Of a stretch of DNA of 64,000 nucleotides, positions 17,992 to 28,600 are shown in pieces. How positions within the stretch are numbered: position 1 is the stretch's first letter; every line of letters begins with the position of its first letter. Below the pieces are notes generated by a model that was not told the origin of the DNA, did no database searches, and saw only the letters and a program-made list of their open reading frames with translations. A program made the translations under genes and the position numbers. The stretch covers positions 1-64,000 of the forward strand of contig CAXBCF010000012.1 in assembly GCA_963973975.1 (NCBI GenBank), given 5' to 3'. Source of the stretch: UBA1494_A sp963973975 (GTDB lineage Bacteria; Bacteroidota; Bacteroidia; Flavobacteriales_E; Vicingaceae).

Positions 17992-18007
17992 GATTGTATT
18001 AATTTAA

Positions 18008-18015
18008 TACATTTG
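18008..18015 (+). promoter_or_regulatory. -7 box for the STAS-rnz operon
   Basis: TACATTTG matches TAnnTTTG, 17 bases before ATG 18033. It sits within a short AT palindrome; no -33 at the usual spacing. Confidence 0.42.
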
Positions 18016-18032
18016 CAGTAAAGACAATCAAC

Positions 18033-18428
18033 ATGAAAGCAGATTCTTATCAAATTGAAACTAAAGATAAATATAGCCTAGTAAAAGTATTATCAGATAA
18101 ATTCACTGCACTTGTTGCTCCTGAATTAAAAGCAGCTTTAGTTGAGTTGAAAGACCAAGGTGTTAAAAATATCATTTTTGATTTAAACAAAGCAAGCTAC
18201 TGCGACTCTTCAGGACTTAGTGTAATTTTAGTTGCCAACAGAATATGTAAAGAAGCGAATGGTTGTTTGGTTGTTTGTAACCTTCAGCCTGCCGTTGCAA
18301 AATTGATCGACATTTCTCAATTATCAAATGTTCTAAACATAACTCCGAGCTTAAATGAAGCAGTAGACTTTCTTTTCATGGATGAATTGGAACGCGGGTT
18401 AGGAGATATTGACAGTCAACTAAATTGA
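18033..18428 (+). CDS. STAS-domain anti-sigma factor antagonist-like protein
   Basis: The 131-residue single-domain protein has the STAS fold, with KNIIFDLNKASYCDSSGLSV at about 47-66. The Ser pair in CDSSGL is the phosphorylation site of SpoIIAA/RsbV-type antagonists, which release partner factors when dephosphorylated by PP2C phosphatases. No kinase (RsbW-like) is adjacent. The only PP2C/SpoIIE protein in the window is at 51728-53596; a link is speculative. It overlaps rnz by four bases. Confidence 0.88.
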   Translation: MKADSYQIETKDKYSLVKVLSDKFTALVAPELKAALVELKDQGVKNIIFDLNKASYCDSSGLSVILVANRICKEANGCLVVCNLQPAVAKLIDISQLSNVLNITPSLNEAVDFLFMDELERGLGDIDSQLN

Positions 18429-19336
18429 GTTCATTTTCCCTTCTGATATTAGGTTGTGGATCAGCTCTGCCGACAATTAGCTCCAATCAATCGGCTCAAG
18501 TTTTAAGTATTGAAAATCATTCTTTTTTAATCGACTGTGGTGAAGGAACTCAAGTAGAGTTGAGAAGAAACAAAGTCAAAATGCAGCAGATTGGGCAAGT
18601 TTTCATTTCTCACCTGCACGGAGATCACTTTTTTGGATTGGTAGGCTTGCTTTCAACATTGCATTTACTCGGAAGATCAAAAGACCTTCAAGTTTTTGGA
18701 CCTGTTGGCTTAGAAGAAATAGTAAAAATTCAATTATCTAAATCAGGCAATCAGCTATCCTATAAAATTGAATTTATTGAAGTAAAAACTGCTAACGAAG
18801 TACTTTTTGAAAACAAGCGGATTAAGATCTCTTCACTCCCCCTGAAACACAGAGTGCCTTGTTTTGGTTTTTTATTTCAAGAAAAGCCTGGTTTGAGAAA
18901 ATTAAAGGTGGAGGCTTTAAAAAAGTATAAAATTCCAACTTATGCACGCAAAGGAATTACTGAAGGATCCGCTTTTACTACAGCAGAAGGTGAAATAATT
19001 CCAAATGAGTTAATTTCTGACCCTCCGCATCCCACAAGGTCATACGCCTATTGTTCAGACACAGCTTATCACAATACACTCATCGATTCATTACCACCAG
19101 TGGACTTGCTTTACCATGAGGCAACATTTTTAGATCGCGATGGAGCGCTTGCAAAAAAAACAGGTCATTCAACTTCAAAAGATGCTGCTAGAGTTGCCAA
19201 TTTAATCGGAGCAAAAAAATTGCTAATGGGTCATTTTTCAAATCGTTATAAATCCACTATTGCCTTTGAGCAGGAAGCAAGGCAAATTTTCAAAGAAAGT
19301 TATGTTGCAGAAGAAGGAAAAATCTATGAACTTTAA
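18425..19336 (+). CDS. rnz: Ribonuclease Z
   Basis: The 303-residue enzyme trims 3' ends of tRNA precursors lacking encoded CCA, which agrees with the tRNA-Arg at the window start. The TTG start at 18425 overlaps the STAS stop codon. The metallo-beta-lactamase zinc motif is FISHLHGDHFFGLVGLLST at about 60-78, and further ligands lie in YCSDTAYH, LLYHEATF and LLMGHFSNRY. Length is typical for the short form of RNase Z. Confidence 0.95.
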   Translation: MSSFSLLILGCGSALPTISSNQSAQVLSIENHSFLIDCGEGTQVELRRNKVKMQQIGQVFISHLHGDHFFGLVGLLSTLHLLGRSKDLQVFGPVGLEEIVKIQLSKSGNQLSYKIEFIEVKTANEVLFENKRIKISSLPLKHRVPCFGFLFQEKPGLRKLKVEALKKYKIPTYARKGITEGSAFTTAEGEIIPNELISDPPHPTRSYAYCSDTAYHNTLIDSLPPVDLLYHEATFLDRDGALAKKTGHSTSKDAARVANLIGAKKLLMGHFSNRYKSTIAFEQEARQIFKESYVAEEGKIYEL

Positions 19337-19386
19337 CAGCTAGTAATTTTTAGCAATTCATATCAAAAAAAGCATTGCATTCTTAT

Positions 19387-19394
19387 TACATTTG
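19387..19394 (+). promoter_or_regulatory. -7 box before fabG
   Basis: TACATTTG matches TAnnTTTG, giving a leader of about 70 nt to ATG 19471. No -33 at normal spacing. Confidence 0.4.
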
Positions 19395-19470
19395 AAAATC
19401 TTAAAAAAAAAGCGAGAAGGAATGATTCATTCAAATCAAGCCTTTGAGTTTCAATAAATACTTAATCATT

Positions 19471-20217
19471 ATGAAATTACTTGAAGGAAAAGTTGCTTTA
19501 ATTACAGGAGCCTCTAGAGGAATTGGCAAAGGAATCGCACTAAAATTGGCAGAACATGGAGCAGACATCGCATTTACCTATGTCTCTTCGGAAAACGTTG
19601 CCTTAGCAGTAGAAAAAGAAATAACAGCTTTTGGAGTGAAAGGAAAAGCTTACCAATCGAATGCCGCAGATTTTTCAGCTGCTGAAAAATTAATTGCAGC
19701 TGTGAGTGAAGAATTTGGTAGAATTGACATTGTTGTAAACAATGCCGGAATAACACGAGACGGTTTGTTGATGCGAATGACTGAAGAAAATTGGGATGAA
19801 GTAATGGAAACCAATCTAAAATCAGTGTTCAACATTACTAAAAACGTGCAACGCATACTGCTAAAACAACGTTCAGGTTCAATTATCAACCTAAGTTCAG
19901 TTGTTGGTGTTCGTGGAAATGCAGGACAATCTAACTATGCTGCTTCAAAAGCTGGTATCATTGGCTTTACTAAATCCATTGCTCAGGAATTGGGCAGCAG
20001 AAACATCCGATGCAATGCTATTGCTCCTGGTTTTATTGCCACTGAAATGACCGCTGAATTAGGTGAAGAAGTAATGCAGGAATGGTTAAAAAGTGTTCCA
20101 TTGAAAAGAGCTGGTACCACAGAAGATGTTGCGAATGCAGTATTATTCTTAGGATCAGATTTATCTACTTATGTTTCTGGGCAAACCCTTAATGTTTGTG
20201 GCGCTATGCTTACCTAA
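19471..20217 (+). CDS. fabG: 3-oxoacyl-[acyl-carrier-protein] reductase
   Basis: ATG 19471 is chosen because it gives the usual 248-residue length and MKLLEGKVALITGASRGIGK right at the N terminus; an in-frame TTG at 19444 is less likely. The short-chain dehydrogenase features are present: TGASRGIGK, NNAGITRDGLLMRM, the catalytic Ser in LSSVVGVRGNAGQ, and YAASKAG. It reduces 3-oxoacyl-ACP with NADPH in fatty acid elongation. A conserved C terminus (SGQTLNVCGAMLT) follows. No other fab genes are adjacent. Confidence 0.94.
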   Translation: MKLLEGKVALITGASRGIGKGIALKLAEHGADIAFTYVSSENVALAVEKEITAFGVKGKAYQSNAADFSAAEKLIAAVSEEFGRIDIVVNNAGITRDGLLMRMTEENWDEVMETNLKSVFNITKNVQRILLKQRSGSIINLSSVVGVRGNAGQSNYAASKAGIIGFTKSIAQELGSRNIRCNAIAPGFIATEMTAELGEEVMQEWLKSVPLKRAGTTEDVANAVLFLGSDLSTYVSGQTLNVCGAMLT

Positions 20218-20426
20218 ACGATTTTGGAGCTACTCAAGTTATCACAAACTAAAGCAAAAATATAAATACAATGCAGGTAGTTACAGAAAATGATTCTTAT
20301 GGTAAAAACAACTTCTTACTCTTAACTCAAGTCACTTTTAACTTTAAATTCTTAAAGCACTTAAATCTTTAGCAACTAGAAAATATTTTTGATAGTTTCC
20401 AACTTTAATAAATTTCAATTATTTTA

Positions 20427-22505
20427 ATGAACCTTGTAAGTCAGTACGCTTTTGGCTATTACCTTTTATGCTTTTTGCTGGGAGCACTCTATGCTTTCTT
20501 TTTATACCGCAATGATAAGCGACTGAAAGAATTTTCAAAAGCATTGGTTCTAAGTTTAGCAGGACTTCGCTTTTTAGCAGTTAGTTTTATAGCCATTTTG
20601 CTTTTAGCTCCTTTAGTGAAGTATTTTAGCAAAACAGTTGAAAAACCCATCATTGTTTTAGCGGTTGATCAATCCGCTTCCATGCAGAATCAAAATAACG
20701 CACCAACAATTAATTATAATTCCATTGTTTCTGCTTTAAAAAATGATTTGGCTTCAAATTATGAACTAGCTGTTTTCGGATTTGACGAAAAAGTTCAGCC
20801 ATTGGAAGATTCTTTGAACTTTGAAGGAAAGGCAAGTAATTTCGAAGTGTTGTTCAACAGCATCAACAACCGACTTGTCAACAGAAATTTGGCAGGAATG
20901 GTTTTGCTAACTGATGGGATTTACAATCAAGGTAGCAACCCTTTGTATTTTGAGAATCAAGTAAATTTCCCCATATATGCAATAGCTGCAGGAGATACCA
21001 ACAAGTATAAAGATGCAAAGATTCTAGCGGTTCGCAATAATAAAATTGCATTTTTAGGCAATGATTTTCCGGTGGAAATCGATCTTAAAGTAGATCGTGC
21101 AAATGGAGAAAAATTGCAGTTGGAGATTTTAAAAGGAAGTGAATCCATTTATAAGAAACAGCTTGAAGTAGCAGGTTCAAGTATTACAACAACAATTGCA
21201 ACTGCAATAAATGCAAAGCAATTGGGAATGCAGAAATACACTGTTCGATTAAGCAAGTTAGCTGAAGAAGAACAATTAAGCAACAATACCTATGACTTTT
21301 ACATTGATGTATTGGATGGTCGTCAAAAAATAGCTTTACTTGGAGTGTCGCCACATCCGGATATGGCGGCAATCAAAAGCAGTTTAACAGGAAATGAAAA
21401 CTATGAAGTTAAAACGAGTTTACTGAAAGAGTTTTCTGAGAATGTAAAAGACTACGACCTTTTAATCTTGCACAATGGAAATCAACAAAAAGCAATTTTG
21501 CAACCTGGTTTTGAAAAACAAGTGCTTGAATCGTCGATTCCAATTTTAATGATTGGAAATGGTTGGGAAGCATTGAGTTTGAACTTGGGAATCGGCACAG
21601 GTGGCGCAAATCAAAGAGCGGGAGTTAACTTGGTATATCCAAAGTACAATGAGTCTTTCACTTTTTTTACTTTGAGCGAAGAACTTAAAAAACAGCTGGA
21701 AAGATTCCCTCCAATCAATGTAAGTGCTTCCACTTCAACAGAAAATCGAGTGAATGGCGTTTTACTTTTGCAAAAAATTGGATCAGTTGAGACTAGTTAC
21801 CCCCTATTTTCTTTTCATGATAGAGAAGGTAGGAAAATTGGAAAATTCTACGGCGATGGGATCTGGAAATGGTCAATGAATGATTTTGTAGAAAATAAAA
21901 ACAAAAAACAGTTCAATGAATTGCTGAGTAAAACAGTGCAATACTTGGCTTTAAAAGCAGACCGAAGCTTCTTCCGCTTAAATGTTGCTCAAGAATTCTA
22001 CGAGGGAGACCCCATTGTTTTTGATGCTCAATTATTCAATCAATCTTATGAACCAGTTAACCAAGCTGAAGTAAAACTCACCTTAATTGATGAAGCAGAA
22101 AGAGAATTTAACTATGTGTTGAATCCTTACAAAAATGCCTACCGATTGATTATTCCTTCGCTTGAATCTGGAAATTACAGCTATCGTGCAAAAGTGAACC
22201 TAGATGGAAAAGAGTACACCGAAAAGGGTTCGTTATTGGTAAAAGTTTTGCAATTGGAACAGATGGAATTACTCGCCAATCACAACCTTTTATTTCAATT
22301 GGCTGAAAAATCGGGTGGAGAACTAATTCAGTTAAATGAAAGTTCAAAAATTGCAGCTTTATTAAAAACACGAACAGACATTCATACCATTTCATACGCC
22401 AATGAATCTTTAGAAGAATTAATCAATCTGCGTTGGCTCTTTTTTATTCTGATTGGTCTAATTAGTTTGGAGTGGTTCATTCGAAAGTATCAAGGAGCCT
22501 ATTAA
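20427..22505 (+). CDS. Membrane protein with von Willebrand factor A-like domain
   Basis: The 692-residue protein has two N-terminal membrane segments (about 8-25 and 38-62) and one C-terminal segment (LRWLFFILIGLISLEWFI). Between lies a VWA domain at about 75-200 with a MIDAS-type DQSAS in VLAVDQSASMQNQN and a second ligand region LLTDGIYNQGSN. The remaining periplasmic part has beta-sandwich-like text (residues about 500-620) and GATase-like core residues are not evident. VWA domains bind metal and protein partners; the Bat and chaperone-associated families are the nearest analogues. Its partner is unknown. Preceded by a 209-bp spacer without a gene. Confidence 0.82.
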   Translation: MNLVSQYAFGYYLLCFLLGALYAFFLYRNDKRLKEFSKALVLSLAGLRFLAVSFIAILLLAPLVKYFSKTVEKPIIVLAVDQSASMQNQNNAPTINYNSIVSALKNDLASNYELAVFGFDEKVQPLEDSLNFEGKASNFEVLFNSINNRLVNRNLAGMVLLTDGIYNQGSNPLYFENQVNFPIYAIAAGDTNKYKDAKILAVRNNKIAFLGNDFPVEIDLKVDRANGEKLQLEILKGSESIYKKQLEVAGSSITTTIATAINAKQLGMQKYTVRLSKLAEEEQLSNNTYDFYIDVLDGRQKIALLGVSPHPDMAAIKSSLTGNENYEVKTSLLKEFSENVKDYDLLILHNGNQQKAILQPGFEKQVLESSIPILMIGNGWEALSLNLGIGTGGANQRAGVNLVYPKYNESFTFFTLSEELKKQLERFPPINVSASTSTENRVNGVLLLQKIGSVETSYPLFSFHDREGRKIGKFYGDGIWKWSMNDFVENKNKKQFNELLSKTVQYLALKADRSFFRLNVAQEFYEGDPIVFDAQLFNQSYEPVNQAEVKLTLIDEAEREFNYVLNPYKNAYRLIIPSLESGNYSYRAKVNLDGKEYTEKGSLLVKVLQLEQMELLANHNLLFQLAEKSGGELIQLNESSKIAALLKTRTDIHTISYANESLEELINLRWLFFILIGLISLEWFIRKYQGAY

Positions 22506-22521
22506 TCTAATTTCCTACTAA

Positions 22522-23529
22522 ATGCAAGGCAATTTAATTTCCATAGTGATGCCTGTAAAAAATGCATCATCATACTTGAGTGATTGTTTGGAAAGCATAC
22601 TTCTTCAATCAGAGAAAAATTGGGAATTACTTGCAGTAGATGATGGTTCTGATGATAATTCATTTGAAATTCTATCAACTTTTAGTGAAAGAGATGTTAG
22701 GATACACTGTTTTAAAAACGATGGAGACGGAATAATTTCCTCATTACAAAAGGCTTACTCAAAATCAAAAGGTGAATTTATTCATCGAATGGATGCTGAT
22801 GACTTAATGCCTAAAAACAAGCTCTCACTTTTAAAGAAAGTCTTAACTAATGCAGGGAAGGGACATGTTGCAACCGGAAAAGTGAACTATTTTTCAAGTG
22901 AAGGCATCAGCGAAGGCTATTTTAAGTACCAAGAATGGCTCAATGGTTTGATTGATTCGGAAACTCATTGGGAAGAACTATTTAAAGAATGTGTCATAGC
23001 CTCACCTGCTTGGATGATTCATAGAAGTGACTTTGATTTAGTTGGAGCTTTTAATTCCACCATTTATCCTGAGGATTACGATTTGGTTTTTCGATTTTTT
23101 GAGCATAATATTAAGGTAGTTGCTTGCAAAGAAATTATTCACCTATGGCGAGACCATGCTGCAAGAACAAGCCGAAATCACATACATTACCAACAAAATT
23201 CATTTCTAGAATTAAAATTGCATTATTTCCTAAAACTTATTGCGAAACCCAACAAACAAATAGTTTTGTGGGGAGCCGGGAGAAAAGGAAAGATAATGGC
23301 CAAGCTCTTGAAAGAACAAAATAAAACATTTGAATGGGTAAGTGATAATCCAAATAAAATTGGTCAGGACATCTACAAGCAAGTCATGCAGTCTTATGAA
23401 AAAATAGTGACACAGAAAAACCCACAAATAATTATAACTGTGGCGCAAAGAAATGCAAAAAATGAAATTATTACTTTTTTGAGTAAACAGGGTTTAGTAG
23501 AAGGGGTTAACTTTTGGTTTTTTTGTTGA
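22522..23529 (+). CDS. Family 2 glycosyltransferase with C-terminal nucleotide-binding-like segment
   Basis: The 335-residue protein has a GT2 (GT-A fold) domain at about 1-230: ISIVMPVKNASSYLSDCLES, LAVDDGSDD, and the DXD-like HRMDADDLM. Acceptor-site text follows (EDYDLVFRF, LWRDHAARTSR). The last 90 residues begin VLWGAGRKGKIMAKLLKEQ, a Rossmann-like GxGxxG strand-helix, and end in an FWFFC tail. Such tails occur on some polysaccharide-biosynthesis transferases. Donor and acceptor are unknown; the VWA gene 17 bases upstream is probably co-transcribed. Confidence 0.86.
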   Translation: MQGNLISIVMPVKNASSYLSDCLESILLQSEKNWELLAVDDGSDDNSFEILSTFSERDVRIHCFKNDGDGIISSLQKAYSKSKGEFIHRMDADDLMPKNKLSLLKKVLTNAGKGHVATGKVNYFSSEGISEGYFKYQEWLNGLIDSETHWEELFKECVIASPAWMIHRSDFDLVGAFNSTIYPEDYDLVFRFFEHNIKVVACKEIIHLWRDHAARTSRNHIHYQQNSFLELKLHYFLKLIAKPNKQIVLWGAGRKGKIMAKLLKEQNKTFEWVSDNPNKIGQDIYKQVMQSYEKIVTQKNPQIIITVAQRNAKNEIITFLSKQGLVEGVNFWFFC

Positions 23530-23558
23530 AAAAAGAATTCCAAAACACAATCATCTTC

Positions 23559-24350
23559 CTAAAAAACAATATTTAACCCAGTTGTAAAATTGTAGATGGT
23601 TTTTGTGATGGGTACAATTGGTTGATCTTCATGACCTAAAGAAAAACTGTTGGTAATATTAAACCGCTTGTTGATTTTTGAATTCAAGTTTACTTCAAAA
23701 CTGTAACGGTTTCTCCAAACACTTGCCGATTGATCATAAGCTGTTTGAAAATAGGCGATCATGTTGGCATCAAAGCTCTCGCTAATATTCCATCGCCAAC
23801 CTAAGTAATTGGTTGATTTTAAAAAATCTACTTCAATGAAAAGATTAGAGTTTGGTAAACTCCATTTTTCATATTCATACATCACTCCAAAACCTGAAAA
23901 CATACTCAATTTGTCGTTTTCTATGAAATCATACCGAAATCCCATACCTCCTAAAATTCTTGGAAATAGCCCTCTAAAATTATCATATTGAATTTGACCA
24001 AAAACTTCAGGATGGAATAGTTCGTCTTCAAATAAATTGTAACGTACATGTTGGTAGCCTGTGTTTAAAAATGGATCATCGTTAATTTTTAAATAATCAA
24101 ATTTATTGAGCAGCGTTAAACGGCTATTCTTGAAAAAAAATGCAAAACCCGATTGAAATTCAAAACCAAATAACTCAACAGGTTCATCAACTGCAGCACT
24201 TCGATTGTAGGTGCTTAAGCTTGATGTTATGTTTCCTTTAAATTTTGTGCTGTCTTTTTGCAGGTCTGACTTCTGAACATTTAGTATTTGAGCCTCACTA
24301 TTTTGAAGAATAAATAAAGAAAAGTAAAGAACAACTAAAATTCTAAGCAT
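23559..24350 (-). CDS. DUF481-type outer-membrane barrel protein
   Basis: The 263-residue protein has a signal peptide ending near residue 20 (VVLYFSLFILQNSEAQ). The rest is strand-rich with alternating aromatic residues, characteristic of a DUF481-like small barrel (FRYDFIENDKLSMFSGFG, SLGHEDQPIVPITKTIYNF) and a final Phe (LNIVF) that suits the outer-membrane assembly signal. No function is known. It is convergent with the glycosyltransferase gene, 29 bases apart. Confidence 0.78.
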   Translation of the reverse strand: MLRILVVLYFSLFILQNSEAQILNVQKSDLQKDSTKFKGNITSSLSTYNRSAAVDEPVELFGFEFQSGFAFFFKNSRLTLLNKFDYLKINDDPFLNTGYQHVRYNLFEDELFHPEVFGQIQYDNFRGLFPRILGGMGFRYDFIENDKLSMFSGFGVMYEYEKWSLPNSNLFIEVDFLKSTNYLGWRWNISESFDANMIAYFQTAYDQSASVWRNRYSFEVNLNSKINKRFNITNSFSLGHEDQPIVPITKTIYNFTTGLNIVF

Positions 24351-24504
24351 TCATTTTAATTTGAAGTGACAAAGGTTCAAATAATCACTTCGTAATACAA
24401 GTAAAATTTTAGGTATTCTAATTTAAATTGATTTTAAAATTCAAAAAAAGATAGAATCATTGAGTCTTCAATTGACTAACTTTAACCTTTATAAAAATCA
24501 AGAT

Positions 24505-25587
24505 ATGAACGGTGCATTCAAATTAGGAACGATAAAAGGAATTGGTGTTTTTATACATTGGACATTTTCTCTTTTGATAATTTATATCATCTATATCAAT
24601 TATAGTGGTGGACAAAACTTAATAGAAACCCTGTGGTCCATTTTGTTTGTCTTGAGCATATTTGTTACGGTAATCTTACATGAATTGGGACATTCCTTTG
24701 CAGCTATGAGGTACAACATTAAAACAAAAGACATCACTATCCTTCCTATTGGTGGGGTTGCTCGCTTGGAATCCATGCCCGAAAAACCATCCGAAGAATT
24801 GGTGGTGGCAATTGCAGGTCCTTTGGTAAATATCGCATTGGCCTTAATTACTGCACTTTTTGTAACAATCCCCGAAGATGATCAATTGAGCGAAAGTCTG
24901 ATTGAAGGCATAAATGCTGGTAATTTTTTTCTTAATTTCCTTATTGTCAATATTGTATTGGCAGTTTTTAATCTAATTCCCGCCTTTCCTATGGATGGTG
25001 GGAGAATTTTTAGGGCTTTGCTTTCCATGAAACTAAGCAGACCACTTGCAACTAAAATCGCTGCAAGAGTTGGTCAGTTTTTAGCACTTGGATTCATCCT
25101 TTTAGGTTTTTATTCAAATCCTTTTTTAATCGTTATCGGACTCTTTATTTTAATTGGTGCCCAATCTGAATCAAAGTATACTAAAACTAAATCCATGCTT
25201 TCTGGCTATCAAGTGCAAGATGTTTTAATGACTGAATACAAATCTATTGCTGAAACTGACAGTATTAAAACTGTTGTTGATATTGTCCTAAACAGTCAAT
25301 ACCACAACTTTTTAGTAGTTAGAGATGGAGTTCCGACCGGAACATTGAGTAGAGACGAAATTATTAAGGCTCTTTCAAAAAATGGAGAATCTGAACTTGT
25401 TCAAAATGTAATGAATAGAAACTTACTTTTTCTCGATGCTAATCAAGCTTTGGAAGATGCCTATTCGTTAATTCTAAAGCAGGAGCTAAATCTTGTTCCC
25501 GTAATGAAAAAGCAAGAACTAATCGGTGTAGTTGACAAGGAGAATATTTTAGAATTCATTCTTTTTAAAGAAGCTAGATTAAAATAG
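24505..25587 (+). CDS. Site-2 protease (M50) with CBS domains
   Basis: ATG 24505 is preferred over an in-frame TTG at 24460 because MNGAFKLGTIKGIGVFIHW is the typical family start. The 360-residue membrane protein has six hydrophobic stretches, HELGH at about 59-63 (zinc ligands and catalytic Glu) and the second motif FPMDGGRIFRALL. Two CBS repeats at about 240-355 (VLMTEYKSI, NVMNRNLLF) probably sense adenine nucleotides. This class of intramembrane protease cleaves signalling membrane proteins or anti-sigma factors. The substrate is unknown. Confidence 0.93.
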   Translation: MNGAFKLGTIKGIGVFIHWTFSLLIIYIIYINYSGGQNLIETLWSILFVLSIFVTVILHELGHSFAAMRYNIKTKDITILPIGGVARLESMPEKPSEELVVAIAGPLVNIALALITALFVTIPEDDQLSESLIEGINAGNFFLNFLIVNIVLAVFNLIPAFPMDGGRIFRALLSMKLSRPLATKIAARVGQFLALGFILLGFYSNPFLIVIGLFILIGAQSESKYTKTKSMLSGYQVQDVLMTEYKSIAETDSIKTVVDIVLNSQYHNFLVVRDGVPTGTLSRDEIIKALSKNGESELVQNVMNRNLLFLDANQALEDAYSLILKQELNLVPVMKKQELIGVVDKENILEFILFKEARLK

Positions 25588-25632
25588 TCAACTCTTAATT
25601 AAAATTAAAGCCCTTTATTAGGACTTTAATTT

Positions 25633-28600
25633 CTATTGTTGAATGTATTTCAAATGCCTCACAAAGTTTTCTCCTGTAATACTAATGATATAGGTTCCTT
25701 TTGCAAGATTGCTCATTCCCCGCATCACTTTTACCACTTTTCGTTCTTCTTTACCTATATTAAAAAGTTCATCTCTGTGAAGTTTGCCTTGAATGTCTTG
25801 AATTTTAAAACGATAATTCCCAACAGCTAAATTGGTAAACATTAAATACAATTCATCAGCGCCATTAGGATTTGGATACATTTCCATTGCTTCAATTGCT
25901 GAACTGAAATAAACTACTTTCGGAGAAGTTATATCCGTTTTACCATCAAAATCGGTTTGTCTTAAACGGTAATAATTATTTCCTTGCAATGGAGTTTTAT
26001 CAAAGCGCTGGTATTGAATTTCCATTTGACTATTTCCTGCACCAGGGTGCTCAAGAATTGTTTTGTAATTTCTTGCATCCGAAGAACGCTCAATGGTGAA
26101 GTAATCATTATTGATTTCAGAAGAAGTTGCCCATGTTAACAATACCTGATCTCCTTGTTTGATTGCATTGAAGTAAATCAACGTAATTGGCAAGGAGATT
26201 TGATTATCTGTGTCTCTAAAATCATACTCACCATCTCCATCTAAATCAGGTAAGTTAGAAAGAACACCAAAATTATCCGTATCATATAAATCAATCAAAC
26301 CGTCTCCATCAGAATCTTGATAGAGCGGATGAGTAGGATCTAAAAAGTTGGGGAATCCATTCGTATTATCATCTTCCAACCAGTCTGGAATACCATCCGC
26401 ATCGGCATCATCTGTATTCACATAAAATAATGGATTTCCAGCAGCCAACTCAAAATTATCAGAACGAATAAGGAAATCATCCAAAGCATCAACTGAACCA
26501 TTTTCATCAAACCCTTCAATCCAATCTGGTAAACCGTCACCATCGGAATCTAAATCCAAATAATCTGGCGTGCCATCTGAGTCAGCATCACTCAATGTAA
26601 TGGCAGTTCCACCATTATCAGAATCATAGCTATCATCCCAGCCATCACCATCAGTATCTAATCCTGAAAGAGCTTGAAATGCAGCTGTTGTTTGTGCTTC
26701 TACATTATCTATCAATCCATCATTATCAGAATCTAAATCAAGTCGATTTGGATAACCATCTCCATCAATATCATCATCTGTAAGTGGAGTCCCACCATTG
26801 TCAGGATCAAATGTATCTGCCCAACCGTCCCCATCTGTGTCAACAAAAGCACCAACTCTTCCATCTCCATCTCCATCAACTCCTCCTGCTTCAATAATAT
26901 CTGGAACCCCGTCATTATCTGCGTCTAAATCAAAACGGTCAAAAACGCCATCTCCATCAGAATCACAAAGTCTTTGAGATTCGTAAACTATTCGCGAAGA
27001 AGGCCATGCTTCCGTAAAACTATACCTTGCAGCATCAAGCAAACCTGAGTAGTTTCCGGTAACATTTGCAGCAGTTCCTCCAAACTCACCACCTACTCCA
27101 CCATCACTACTATGCGGAGGTATGGATGTATAAGGAGCTATTAAGGTTACGACTTCACCATCAAAATATAAACTCATCAAACCTTCATTAAATGTACAAG
27201 CTACATGATGCCAAGCATTGTCTAATGCAAGTGTTTCAGTATGGACTAAATTAATTTGATTGCTACCACTTCGAGCAGAATACCTCAACGTATTACCACT
27301 TAACCAAAGCGTTAATCCATTTGTTGTTGCACCTTCTTCATAGATAATTCTTGTTCCTGTCAATGAGTTTGGTTTGATCCAAGCAGAAAAACTGACTTGG
27401 GTGTAATCTGATTCCATAAAACCATTGTCAACACTGTATCGAACTTTTTGATTCGTTCCATTAAAAACAGCTGCATGTGTTCCTTGAACTGCATCGGTTG
27501 TAAAAGTTGGTGCAACTGTTCCTGCCCCAGCATTTCTGTTATTTCCTGAAATATCATTTGTAGAATTATCCATTGCCCAGAAAGCATCAACCATTCCTGT
27601 AAATAACACTTGAGGGTTATTACAATCACTTTCATCCACATCTAAAATACCATCATTGTCATTATCGACATCAAAAAAGTCTGCTACGCCATCGCCATCC
27701 GTGTCTAATTTTTCTCTCCAATCTCTTTCAGCAGTTAAAGGCTGGTCTAAATTTGGGAAATCATCAGAAGTTTGTCCACCATTTGTAACATTAGTACTTG
27801 GATTTATTCCATTTACATTATCAAAAACATCATCCAAACCATCTGAATCGGTATCTAGTCCACTAATGGAAATATCTGCAACTTTATCATTATTCATATC
27901 ATACCCTTCAATAAAGTCACTGTAGCCATCATTATCGGAATCAGTATCTAAATAATCGGGAAGATCTAACGCATCTGTGTTTACTGGCACTAAAAAGTTT
28001 CCACCATTGTCAATGTCAAAAGCATTGTCAACTCCATCGTTATCACTATCTATCCCAGTTGGCACAATTGGACTGGCGGTAGAAGCTTGTGCCTCTATAT
28101 TATCAATAATCCCATCATTATCTGAATCAATGTCTATTCTATTGCGCAATCCATCTCCATTTTGATCTTCATCAGCCAAAGGAGTTCCACCATTATCTGG
28201 GTCAAATGTATCTGCCCAACCATCACCATCTGTGTCAGCAAACACATCTACTCTTCCATCTCCGTCAATATCAATTCCTCCTGCTTCTATAATATCAGGA
28301 ATACCGTCATTATCAGAATCTAAGTCAAACTTATTTGGAATCCCATCTCCGTCAGAGTCGCATAATGGTTCAGCTTCTAGTGCAATTCTAGCATCCGACC
28401 ATACTTCGGTGAAGCTATAGCGCGCAGCATCCAACAATCCTGCATAGTTTCCTAAAGCTCCAGAAGCATTATCACTAATATCTCCTCCTAAACCTCCGTT
28501 ACTTGTATGGCTCGGAATGGTGGTATATGCAGCTGTAGTAGTTTCAGGTACACCATCAAGGTATAATTTCATTACTCCATTATCAAAAGTACAAGCCACA

